Position numbers and translations under genes: made by a program
In this document: piece after piece, positions 10,780-20,789 of the stretch
Layout of the letters: every line of letters starts with the position of its first letter
Numbering within the stretch: the first letter of the stretch is position 1
Notes under the pieces: generated by a model
The model's input: only the letters and a program-made list of their open reading frames with translations
What the model was told of the DNA's origin: nothing
The model's database searches: none
From: Corythucha ciliata
Lineage: Eukaryota; Arthropoda; Insecta; Hemiptera; Tingidae
Length of the DNA: 64,000 nt
Direction of reading: 5' to 3'
Assembly (NCBI GenBank): GCA_038030265.1
Contig: CM075938.1
Coordinates: 22,297,009 to 22,361,008, forward strand

Positions 10780-11905
10780 CAACTCCCGCGAAATTTGTTT
10801 TTAATGAGCCAACCCCGCAAAATGTCAGTTTTGAATATGCTGGTCCACCCAAATTGGCTTTTCAAGTAGGGGAAATCTATGAAAGTTGTTTCTAATGTGC
10901 ACCAAGCTAGCAGATTCGCCATTTGAATCGGTAAAGCTGGTTGACAGCTCTAAGCTTGGTTTTGATGCAGTGTAACCGGAAAAATTGCTTTTTTGGGTGA
11001 GCCAGCCTCCCAAATTTAATTTTTAATGAGTCAACCCACGATTGTTTTTTTCCTCTAGAGATCCAACCTGGCGAAATTGGTTTTAATGTCAACCCCACGG
11101 AATTTTCATCTTTGAGGAAGCCGAACCCACCAAATTGGCGTTTTAAATGGGCAATACCCGCGAATTTGATATCTAGCGTGAACCATTCCCGCGAAATCGC
11201 TTCTTGAAATTGGTCGACGGCGCAACATTTTGCTTTTAATGACGTGAAACCAGCAAAATTGTTGTTTTTTTTTTTTTTTTTTTTTGAGAGCCAGCCTTAC
11301 AAAATTTCCCTCTAGTTATCCGGCCCCACGAAATATTGTGATATTCAGGAAGCCTGCCCCGCGAATCCTTGCGTTGTTTTCAGTAACACCAAATAGCCAA
11401 CCCCGCGAAATTTCCTTTTTGAAAAAGCTGGACCCGCCAAAATGGTATTTAAAGTGGGCCTAACACGTTTTCAATGGGCCAACCTTGTAAAATTTTGTTT
11501 TCGAAAGGAGCCCATCCAACGACATTGGTTTCTATCGGGCCAAATCTACGAAATTTTTGGTTTTATTTCGCTCAGCCCGCGAAATTGTTTGTTTTTGATG
11601 AACCAGAGGCGAAATTGTTGTTCTGAAATTACCCAAAGCCACGAAATTAGAATCTGTGAATGCCAATTCCACGAAATTTGGATGTCGATAGAGCCCAACC
11701 CGCGCAATTGCGTTTTCAGTTGCAACTGGACTTCGGTGCGTGTCAAACCGTGAAAATGGCTTTTTAAGGGCGCAACCCTGTGAAATTGGCTTTCTGAGTA
11801 ATTAAAACCCGCAAAATCGGGTTTTTATGTGTGCCAAGCCCACGGAATTTGTGTTTTGAACGGGGCTAAAACCGCGAAATTCATTTCTTCAAGGGCCAAA
11901 TCCGT
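10780..11905 (+). repeat. Large degenerate tandem array, family B (~31-bp period)
   Basis: Roughly thirty units of the type AGCCAACCCGCGAAATTGG plus a T-rich spacer. The CGAAATT cores at about 11549, 11580, 11610, 11642 and 11672 show a strict ~31-bp step although flanking bases have drifted. A poly(T) run interrupts at 11262-11285. No coding potential was found. Other family-B patches are listed separately. Confidence 0.8.
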
Positions 11906-12059
11906 GAGTTTTGAAATCGGTTTGAAGACCGGACCCGACCGAAAAATAATAACATCTCAACCGGGCCGTGTCGAAACAAAGACCGGACCGGACTGAGAAG
12001 TACCGATTTTCTATTGAGTCCTGAATAAAATATCACTGGAAAAAGTTCTCGAAATAATA

Positions 12060-12400
12060 ATTCGAAATATATATAAAAGTAGTAATCCTTGGCTCACAAG
12101 TTCTATGTATGCATTTTGTGAGCTATATGTAACCCCAAAATCCAAAATGCTTCACTTTAGAAGGGAAGAAGTTTACTAACTCGTTTACACCCGATGCAAG
12201 AGTAGGGGTAACACCAGATTTGCCCCTTGTAGGCTACCATAGGGCTAGTCAAATCGCTGAAAACTCGTGTGAGGAGGGTGGATACAAGAAGGTGTTAATC
12301 TGTGGGAGGGTTTTCGATGCAATGCCTCGAAAATGGTTCACTGTAAGGGCCTGTAGATACCAGGCATTAGCTTGAAAACCCCAGCGGACCTAGGCAAAAA
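12060..12400 (+). repeat. Dispersed repeat R1, copy 1
   Basis: Shares ordered words with copies at 39.6, 40.4 and 48.5 kb: GCATTTTGTG-GCTAT, CACTTTAGA-GGG, GTCAAATCGCTGAAAACT, and GAGGGTTTTCGAT. The function is unknown. It directly follows family B and a GACCGG-rich stretch at 11930-12000. Confidence 0.55.
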
Positions 12401-15400
12401 AGTGGAAATTCTGGTTTCCCAACATTCAAAAACTGTAAATTTATAGATCTAAGGTGATATTTTTACCTCGGAAACTGACCAATGGATTTAATTTTGGCTA
12501 AAACTATATCAAATTGGACGCGGCCCGTCAAACAAGCTTTACGTGACCAGTGATCAGGGAACCGACCGTTTTTCACCGAGAAAGAGTCACTTTTAAAGCT
12601 CATCAGATCAGTCAGATTAGGTGTACGTCGCATAAATGACCCCCTTATACGTAAGCCTCGTGGCATGGTTTTGGCGCCACTGGTTTAGTGTGCTTATACT
12701 TAAAAACCTCAAAAATAGCAAATTTGCCTTATTGAATATCCTCTTAAATATGGTTCGGCGCCTCATTTTTCAGTCACTTGATTCCCCTATAATAATCCCA
12801 ACCAAACCAAGATTCTCAAAACGGCTTTTTTATTACTTTTTCCGGAAAAGGACACGACAATTTAAGATATATTGGCTATTGAAACGCTGAAAACTTGTGT
12901 CAATGACACCTTGCCATAATTGCAGAGGGGGGTGATTCTGACATCTGGCCAGCACGCGGTCTAAAAGGGGAGGCCAGATTAGCAATGCCCGTTTTATTAG
13001 CCAAATTAATAAGTATATAAGACGACGGTTTCTGTCCACGACAACGATACCAAGATACCATTCCATTTCCATTATTTCTCGTAAAAAAGAGAGAAAAAGA
13101 AGGCGGTCTAAGGATAATACCCGCCCTACACACTAACGCCCCTAAATCCTGCCTCCTCGCACCCACAGCTACTAAACAGCATTCGCGTCAATCGTTTGAA
13201 TCTTCAGCATTGTTCGTAATAATAGGCTATAAAACAACTTATATAACCTTAGTGCACAGGAAATAAAATAATCTCCCCCCTACCAGCGTTCCTATTCGTC
13301 ACCTACAAAAAAAATTGAGGCCAAAAGACTGTCTTTATAAAACTGCTCACGCACTTTGGAGCTCGAATGTTGTTTTCATGATTATTAAAAGCAACATAAT
13401 GCGATAATTTCAGGTCTCCAACCAATCCCTTTGTGCATTTGAAGGCCTAATTTTAAATTCAATTCGTTTCACACTTAACGACCCCCCTCCCAGCCATGCT
13501 TTAACAATCACACATCTCGTTTTCATAATTATTTGTATAGTTCTGAAAAGCTGTAAAAAATTGTCACTCTGCATGGCTTGGTTATACCGTTGAAAGTTGT
13601 GAAGGGGTTATTGCTATGGGGGGGGGGGGTTCATATTTCTTTCACATACGTTGAGAGTGACACCCTGTTGTTCTGTAAATCTCTTTTAATTGACATGTCC
13701 TTATCTTGTAAGACTATAAGCTAATCCTGGCGGGGTTGCCCCTCATGTGAATAAGGGACTTTGTTTGTTAGTTTATAGATTGTGGTGGGAGGGGGTTAAG
13801 GGGTTGATTGTGTTGGAAAAGAGTGGGTGGTGAGGTTTTTGTGCATTTGGAAATAATTTGAGATGTGGAACAACGTGAGAAGTCGTACAAAATTGTGAAT
13901 TTCAGAAAATTAGGACTGACAAACCTCATGAAGTGTTCCTGAAGAAGATCCATGGCGGGGCGGGTAACAAGGGGGTTTAAGGTAACACTCTCCGATATTC
14001 AATTTTTGGGTAACATGAGAAAAAAAACGCATGAAACGCGCAAAAAAAGCATCAAAACTTCGAAAATACCGAAACAACGCAGAGCCATGGGGTAGAAAAC
14101 GAAAACTGTTCGACACTACGTTCAAAACTGAGCCCCCACCACCGACGCGCATTGGAAAACGAGCTATCCACCCCGCACTCTCAATAAAACAAGATGGGCT
14201 GTGGGAACCCTCCTCCCAGCGACGGTGTATAACTTCCCCACAGGCGCACATTTTCCCCAGCCAGGGGGGCGCAGTGGTTGAGACCGTCACAAAAACGTTG
14301 GTCCCCTCCGCCCCCGCCGCACATTCAATTTGTGGAGATGGTGAGGGTGAGCCACACCCCCGCTTGTGCGGTTGTTGTGAGGGCGGGGTGGACGGCTGAC
14401 GGCATGAACCCGCTACGTTTCTCGTGTTGCAGACGCAGACTGCCCGGCTTCCTTTTTTTATATGTGTGATGTGAAGCATTCGAGAAAGATGGTCGTTTTT
14501 GTTGTGGCGTTTAAGGAAGCACGGGGACATTGGAAAAGGACGTGCCCCCCACCCCCATCTCCAACAATAAACCGGTCCGCGGAGACCCGCCTCCTTTCGC
14601 GCTTGATTCACTTTTGGCTGCGGACGAGACTGATATAATGGGTTTGTTCTTGTTGGGGGCCGGAGGCGGCAGGGGTATGCCTACTGTCTTTTATACGTTC
14701 TGTGCGCCAAGAACCCCATTGTAGTCACTTTAACAAACTTAGAAAGCCCTTTTGTTGTTACCTTTTTTCGGCTTTCTCTTCTTTCTCAGAGCGGGGTCAT
14801 CCACGTTCTTGTTCTTTTTCTACTGAACAATCGACCTTTGAAACACTTTGTTCTAAGAGATTCCATTAACGATCGCATTAAACGGACCCCTCTCTGTTGT
14901 AATAGTTGAAAACCAAATCATCTAGAGCGATGAATCATATTTTGGGGGCCTTTAGGGTCGGAAAATTCGGAATAGCTACAAGGGGCAGCAATGAACCGCT
15001 ACAATTTATCCTTCTCAGCACTTCTTGAGGATAAAGCTTCGTCCTACAACGCGCCTTCGCCTTGAACGAGGTGTCCTAAATATTCGACTTTGTTCTCACT
15101 TTCCCTTTTATATTTTTGGCGTTTTATGTTATCCCCTAACGCCATCCCTTAACAACACCATTTTTCAATCCCAACGATTTTGTTTTCAGGACGCAGTCCT
15201 TTCAACCCTTTTTCCATCTTCTGTACACTCTTATTCTCTCTCAAGAGCGAGTTCTCTACACGAAAAATAAACCGGTTGCCTTGTCGGAGGCCCTTCATGC
15301 CTCATAAGAAAAAAAAAAATGTTCATAAAAGCACCGCTAACGCGCCCTATGACTTTTTTTGAGGTCATTCAAATTGTAATTTGATACGCTCCAAAGAGAT

Positions 15401-16679
15401 TTTAAATGGAGCCCGTGACAAAAAAAAAAAAAAAAAAGTGTTATGAGGGGGAAGGGACAGCGTCACACGTTTCATTGTGTGAGTTACCTTTTCTTTATTT
15501 TTTTTTTAAGAAATGCCCAATGGGTATTATGGAGGGCGCGAAGGGTTAACGCTGTTGAAAATAACGTAATATTTCTGTACGCTGTTCCTCCAAATTAGTT
15601 CATTCCTTTAATTAAAATAAAAACTTTTCGATAAAAAATACAATAAATAAATAAAAATTCGAGGGTCCTTTGTTTAAAATAATATTATCGCTGACAGACA
15701 GCTGAAAACTGAAAAGAGTGAGAATGAGTGAGTTGTTGTCATTTCGAAATAGGAGGCTGTTTAGATAGGTGTTGCTTCTGAAAGTTGAATGGCAATGTGA
15801 TGGAAAATGAATAGGGTGGGAGACTTTGTTGAGGTTCCTTGAATGCCTTTCCAGATAATCTCCGACTCTTCCCCTTCTTAATTCTTTCTTTTTCTTCCCT
15901 TTGCCATCGATCTTATTAGAAATACTTTTTTCTGCCGTTTATTATTAATAACAGCACTCGACTTTTGCTATAGGAAACCAATGACAACGCGATACGCTTA
16001 CTTTTGGCCCCCTGTAAAGTTATACAGCTGCCCGGTCTTAAGCTCTGATTTGGATGAGAAATGTTCCGCGAAGAGTCCAAGAGTCCGCGGAACCATGGAA
16101 AACCCCTGTAAATTCTAGCTTTATCTAGATAAAATGGTAATTTCCAAAAAGAAACTCACTGAAATCGAAGTACCACCAAAGAAAAAGTTTAAGGGGAAAC
16201 CTAATTTAAAATTTTAATCACAAAAAAACACAAAATTTAAAAAATATGCATATTGCTGCCAGTGCAATTATATATTTGAATTTAGGCGTCCTAGGTAGCC
16301 TAAAATTATAGGCTTTGTGGGTCTGCGGGGTGAAAAAGGTTCGCGACCGCTGCTTTATAGACTGTCCGTCGTCCACCTGATGCAGGGCTGGCATTGCACA
16401 GCCCAACGTGTACAGGACTGCAGCAGATTTACCGCAGATGGGGCTAAAACCCACGTTTTGGCCTATATTTCCGTTTTGGCCAGTTAAAATTGAGGGAAAA
16501 CACGTGAACCATACAACTGGGTGATTTGCAGTTGTCTGATGGGATGCTGGTGGCCAAACGTGGTGGTGGCGTGTGGCGTCTAGCCCGCGCCTGAAGGCGG
16601 CACTTTTGGAATGACGGGAGCCGGCGCGGCGTGAAACGGAATTTCAAGATAGAAACCATAAAAAGGAGTTGATTTCACC
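12401..16679. other. No gene recognised; includes a GC-rich stretch at 14.1-14.7 kb
   Basis: Mostly unique-looking sequence with homopolymers (12 G at 13618-13629, poly(A) at 15420-15437). The stretch 14080-14680 is GC-rich with overlapping open frames on both strands, the longest being minus 14611-13910 at 233 residues. None has a recognisable domain or splice context, and frames of this size arise by chance in GC-rich DNA. A promoter or CpG-rich regulatory block is an alternative reading. Confidence 0.4.
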
Positions 16680-16915
16680 AAAAGCCAACTTCGCAGTATT
16701 GGGTCAGGTTCAAAAATCAAAATTCACAATTTTAGCAGTCAAAAAACCACTCCCGCCTATATGTATACACATAAAATAAAATAAAATGAAATAATAAAAT
16801 TGAATAAAACCATTTTTTTTAACCAGTTGGATCATCAAAAAACCGATTTCGCGAGGTCAAGTCGCTGAGAATTCCATTTTGCGGGCTCTTTTCTTCAAGT
16901 AACCGAATTCGCGAG
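16680..16915 (-). repeat. Family B patch (minus orientation)
   Basis: Words AAAACCGATTTCGCGAGG, ATTCCATTTTGCGGG and ACCGAATTCGCGAGG are reverse complements of family-B units, at roughly 35-bp spacing. An ATAAA-rich stretch splits the patch. Confidence 0.5.
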
Positions 16916-16920
16916 GTATA

Positions 16921-17170
16921 GTTGATGCACCGAGACCAAGGAAAAGTCTCAGTCACGAAACGGAGATCGCATTTTCTGGGCCGAGACCGAAATCAATAAC
17001 ACTACTCTCGTAGGTTCCGAGACAAAATAAGGTGTGATGCTAAATTCCAGAAATAGTATATTGTACACCTAGACACGAAAGGCATACTTTTCCGGGCCGA
17101 GAAAAAAAGTGGTCAGCCTCGACTACGTCTCGGCTGACCATTTTTCGAGGCCCAGATACGCCTTTCTGCC
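16921..17170. repeat. GAGACC-family inverted-repeat element, copy 1
   Basis: Begins TTGATGCACCGAGACC, the same head as elements at 31.7, 39.2 and 40.8 kb. Inside, 17089-17166 forms an imperfect hairpin: GGCCGAGAAAAAAAGTGGTC pairs with GACCATTTTTCGAGGCC. The head resembles the hAT-type terminus TAGTGATGCACCGA. Confidence 0.5.
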
Positions 17171-17449
17171 GAGGTGCACACATTATTTTTTTATCCTACG
17201 CAAGAAAAGGAAATAATTAATAAATTATAGTTCGACAAGTTTCTTATGGACCGAAAGAAGTGGTAAATTCAGTTAACTTTCTAAACACGTGTTCCTTGAA
17301 CCATCTGGAAATTTGGGTTCTCAGGGTTCATTAGAAACTTGTCAAGTTATAGTATTCAGTATAAAACTGGAAGGTGTAATAAAAAGTATACGTTTGGCCA
17401 TCCGTATTTGACAAAATACAGAATAAAAGTGCATCTAGACAAACGACAA

Positions 17450-17550
17450 CGCCTCTGTGAGCGGGAACGGCATCGTCGGTGTGGAGGAGCGAGGAGAGGT
17501 GCGTTGCGTGGCAACGAGAAAAACCCCTGCAGATACAGGTCCTGCGTCTT
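17450..17550 (-). pseudogene. LINE reverse-transcriptase fragment, downstream half
   Basis: Read on the minus strand, this continues the RT frame broken off at 18602. The codons after the 8-base target duplication read QDLYLQGF, in frame with NEDKT from the other half. The match weakens after about 30 residues, so the LINE fragment probably ends near 17450. See the upstream half at 18602-18860 and the inserted element at 17551-18601. Confidence 0.6.
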
Positions 17551-18601
17551 CATTGGCGGATTTAAGGGGGCTATAGGGACTTAGCCCTCCTAGTTGGTCG
17601 TATTAGCCCCCCCCCCCCAAGATATTTATTCTCAAGCCCCTTTTCCAAAAACGAATCGCTAGATTCACCATTTTTCGATTGGTTCGAACGAGCAAAAATT
17701 TGCTTTTGGCGCAATGAAGTCCAACCAGCAGCAAGTCACATTAGGCATTTTAATGGCATGAATCGTCAGTTAAGGCATTTCCAAGACGCAAACTATTAGT
17801 TCTGCTATTTTTGGGGCACAAATCGTCTGCAATTTTAGTCATTTTCTAGGCGTGGTGGCTCAGTTTGCCCATTTTTGCACTACCAATGGTAAGTTTCACC
17901 ATTTCACTGGTACGAATTAGCACATTTAGCCATTTGTAGGGCGTGATTTGCCAATTAAGCAATTTTATAGCAATAATTTATAGTTTCAAATGAAATCAAA
18001 AAGTTTATCCAGTCCATGAGGTGCATGTAGCTAACGCTGGTTGATGGGGGGAGGGGTTCGGTGAGGACGGCCTATGATCGGTGCCCAATCGCTTGAAGGG
18101 AGCAAATACCCTGTTTGGCCATTTTTTGGGTGCAGATAGCCACTTTGAAGGCGCGAATCGTCTGTTTAGCCACTGTAGAGCACAAACGATCAGTTTGGTG
18201 TGAAGGTGTGAAATCCCCATGGGAGCCTTCCCCACGAAATAGGTTTCTGACCTACAAAATCCGACAAATTTGGTCTCAAAAAGTGCCAAACCGGCAAATT
18301 TTGTTATTGAAATAGCAAAAACCACAAAATTGGGTTTTGCGGTGTGTTCAATCCGTGATATTTGGACATCGAAAGTGTCTAATGAGCGGAATTGCATTCA
18401 TGAAGAGTCAACCCGGTGCAAATTGGCTTTTTAGGGAGTCAATTCTGTGACATTGGCTTTTTGAGCGAGGAAAACCTTTAAAATTCTTTCTGAGAGCAAT
18501 AATCCACAAAATTTGGAATTTGACTTGATCTGCGAGAGGGGGGGGGGGTCATGAGCTCAGAGCTAAGCCCTTCTAAACATTTTACCTTAAATCCGCCCCT
18601 G
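17551..18601. mobile_element. Non-autonomous hAT-type element, 1,051 bp, with 8-bp target duplication
   Basis: The left end is CATTGGCGGATTTAAGG and the right end CCTTAAATCCGCCCCTG, giving inverted termini of the CAGGGGCGGATTTAAGG type with two mismatches. Direct 8-bp repeats TGCGTCTT flank both sides (17543-17550 and 18602-18609). Removing the element restores one open LINE frame, which independently supports the boundaries. It encodes no transposase. The interior is filled by degenerate arrays of family C (about 17700-17960) and family B (about 18230-18510). The 8-bp duplication and TIR style indicate the hAT superfamily. Confidence 0.85.
17700..17960 (+). repeat. Degenerate tandem array, family C (~30-bp period)
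   Basis: GGCATTTT/GCCATTTT cores lie at about 17743, 17773, 17803, 17837, 17867, 17897 and 17928, a 30-31 bp step. CGAATCGTCAGTTT-like words lie between them. More units follow at 18110-18200. The array is wholly inside the hAT-type element. Confidence 0.7.
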
Positions 18602-18860
18602 TGCGTCTTATCCTCATTCAGTACCAGTCGGTTCGCAAGACACCAGGATCGGACCGCAGAGGTAGCACCGTCCAAAGCGCGAGATAGATCCGCTTCATTC
18701 CTACTGGAGCATAGAACCGTCGTGTCATCAGCGTAGATAAAAAATTCGAACCCGGAGGGAGATCGGGCCAAGCACAGGTCGTTGATGAACAACAAGAATA
18801 GAATGGGGCCCAAGGTAGAATCCTGCCAAACTCCGATGTTGGCGGCCCCAGCGAGCCCAG
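18602..18860 (-). pseudogene. LINE reverse-transcriptase fragment, upstream half
   Basis: The minus frame carries the core of a non-LTR reverse transcriptase: GVWQDSTLGPILFLLFINDL, the usual region before the active site, then FIYADDTTVL with the catalytic YADD, then LVLNEDKT. A complete LINE ORF2 is about 900-1,200 residues; only ~80 remain here. The frame is cut by the hAT-type insertion and continues at 17550. The 5' limit near 18860 has family-B repeats beyond it. The clade was not assigned; a Jockey/CR1-like element is possible. Confidence 0.85.
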
Positions 18861-18894
18861 CTCACCCCCAAAGTGCACGCATCTGCACTTTGGG

Positions 18895-19140
18895 AAAGGA
18901 GTCAGACCCGTGAAATGGCTCTTTAAAATCAGCCAGCGCCACTAAATTGCTTTTTAAATTGGTCAACAGTGCCACATCATGTTTTGTAGGACCGTCAATC
19001 ACAAAATTGCTTTTGGAGAGGGAACGGGAAATTGATCCTCCGAATGAGCGAAATTTCTTTTTGAATGGGTCAGCATCAGCGCAAAAATGAGGTGTTCAAT
19101 GCAGCAGAACCCGTGAAATCGCTTTTTTGGGCAAGAGGGC
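18895..19140 (+). repeat. Family B patch
   Basis: Units such as AGACCCGTGAAATGGC, CACAAAATTGCTTTTGG and ACCCGTGAAATCGC, at 31-40 bp spacing. It flanks the LINE fragment on its other side. Confidence 0.6.
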
Positions 19141-19799
19141 TTTGAGCCAACGTATTCCGCTCTGACAAATCAATTTCGCTGGTTTTTCTTACTAAAAAAG
19201 CAATTTCAGAGGTTTTGCTCACGTTAAGCTTATAGTCCAGTCAATAGGGGATTTGGCCGGGACAAACGTATAGAAGTAGTTTTGTCAACGGATATATATG
19301 TTCTTGGGGTGCTGAATCCGAATCTGAACTTTGCCAACAAAAAATCGGTCGGCTTCACGCCGAAAATCGCAGAAAAACTGGAAATTTGCTAACTTTTTCC
19401 ACTCAATTGATTACACCTCTGAAACCATGTACTTTTCGATGGCTAAATTTGTGACAATTTCAGACCAATGTCATCTCCGTATACGACTGAGATATGACCC
19501 CTCAAAAATCGACCATTTTCTGCCGCAAACGGAAAATTGGCTGGAGCCTGAAGCTGGAAAAACTGATAAATGTTAAATGCGATCTCTCAACTGCAAGTGT
19601 CCATGGAGCTTGCAACATCACTTTGATATACGACTGCACCGAGCTCTTGTCGAAGCTGAAAGGAAATTGCTGAGCTTCGGTAACGTTCTCCTTTTTAACT
19701 CTACAGAAAACTATTGAATGCTTAAAAGAAGCCGCTAACTTCTATCATTGACTTCCCTGCGGCTTTCACGAAACAATATAGAAGCAAAAATGTTGCTTG
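19141..19799. other. No gene seen
   Basis: Moderately AT-rich sequence with no recognised feature. Confidence 0.45.
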
Positions 19800-20164
19800 G
19801 GAAACTCGTGAAAAATTAAGAAACTCGCTCACGGGATAAAAATGCTACTTTGCTGCTAAAGTTGAGGAAATTGGGAGGATGGGACAAAACTGCTAATCCG
19901 CGGCTGAAATTGAGAAGAACGGTTGATAAACGCGGCGTGAATTGATAAATTCTCGTCTTAAATTCTAAAATGTCTGGTTAAATCAGGGATTAATAGTAAT
20001 TTTGTTCTCGGGCAAGACTATGATGGGGCCAGAAAGATGTCCGACAGATTCAAGAGTGTGCAGGCTGGGTGGAATGATGACTGAAATGTGACATTACCCC
20101 CTTCCCTCACCCAAACGAGATTTCAATCTGATCCCTCCCTAGGACAAATTCCTACCTACGCCAC
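19800..20164. repeat. Family A patch ending in a hAT-like terminus
   Basis: Family-A words (TGCTAATCCGCGGCTGAAAT) occupy 19800-19985. The block ends at 20164 with CCTACCTACGCCACTG, the reverse complement of a CAGTGGCGTAGG head common in hAT elements. The left end was not found, so the element may be truncated or its ends diverged. Confidence 0.4.
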
Positions 20165-20167
20165 TGG

Positions 20168-20345
20168 AAATGAATAGGAAGAAGTTTTTCAACTTCTTTA
20201 GAATGAGCCCGGAAACGTTCTATGAACTGTATCTTTTGATTAAAGTCAGTGTACTGCATCAGGATATATCAACAAACGAGTGTCGAAAAAATCCATTTTT
20301 CAAGACAAAGAATGCCCGTACTCTACTGGAACTGTGAACCACTCG
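20168..20345 (+). pseudogene. PIF/Harbinger transposase N-terminal scrap
   Basis: From the ATG at 20168 the frame reads FFNFFRMSPETFYELYLLIK, the block that opens the nuclease region of many Harbinger (HARBI1-like) transposases. It is followed by a HQD-T-N-like stretch. The frame then shifts: the continuation FSRQRMPVLYW-C-EPLGEG (corresponding to the family's SPRERL..TLRFLATGE region) lies in another frame, and a stop follows. No DDE catalytic domain is left. It starts right after the hAT-like terminus at 20164, which probably destroyed its 5' part. Confidence 0.6.
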
Positions 20346-20532
20346 GCGAAGGAACTCCGAATGCGCCCCTTCCTTGTTTTCTTATGTATAGCTCCACCCT
20401 ACCAACGGAAAAAAATGCCGAAACAGTTGATCGTCTGAAAGGCTCAATCCAATCAACATTGCCTATAGTGTTGAACAGTATTGCACAGAGGCTCGTTGGC
20501 CTGTTGAGCTGGTTTACTGTTGATCTCTGTTG

Positions 20533-20718
20533 ATGAAAAGTTGATGAGTGTTGAGTTGATCGTCTGAAAGACGTATCTTATCTCTGTACGCTAGCTGTGG
20601 TCTGTTGTTGATTTCTGTATATAAAGAGGCCTTTGTGGTGTGGTGTTGAATTTTGTTCATCACAGAGATAAGATACATCTTTCAGACGATCAACTCAACA
20701 CTCGTCAACTTTTTACGT
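20533..20718. repeat. Hairpin repeat with ~55-bp arms
   Basis: AAAGTTGATGAGTGTTGAGTTGATCGTCTGAAAG and following bases at 20533-20588 pair with the complement at 20662-20718. GTTGATCGTCTGAAAG also occurs at about 20425 and, as GTTGATCGTGTGAAAGAGGCCTA, at 20761-20783. The last reads as an inverted TAGGCCTCTTTCACACGA terminus like that of the element at 39.83 kb. This is probably a rearranged MITE cluster. Confidence 0.6.
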
Positions 20719-20723
20719 ACGCT

Positions 20724-20753
20724 ATCTGTGGTGTGGTGTGGTGTGGTGTGGTG
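20724..20753. repeat. TGTGG pentanucleotide microsatellite
   Basis: About six tandem copies of TGTGG between the hairpin and the TAGGCC-type terminus. Confidence 0.9.
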
Positions 20754-20789
20754 ATTTCTGTTGATCGTGTGAAAGAGGCCTAAAGCCCC

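Noticed and set aside
10780..11905. Possible CRISPR-like ~31-bp periodicity
   Set aside because: Both core and intervening bases drift together, there are no conserved repeats with distinct spacers, and no cas genes are present.
13910..14611. 233-residue minus-strand open frame
   Set aside because: GC-rich stretch with open frames on both strands; no domain, no periodic composition, no splice or promoter context. Chance is the simpler explanation.
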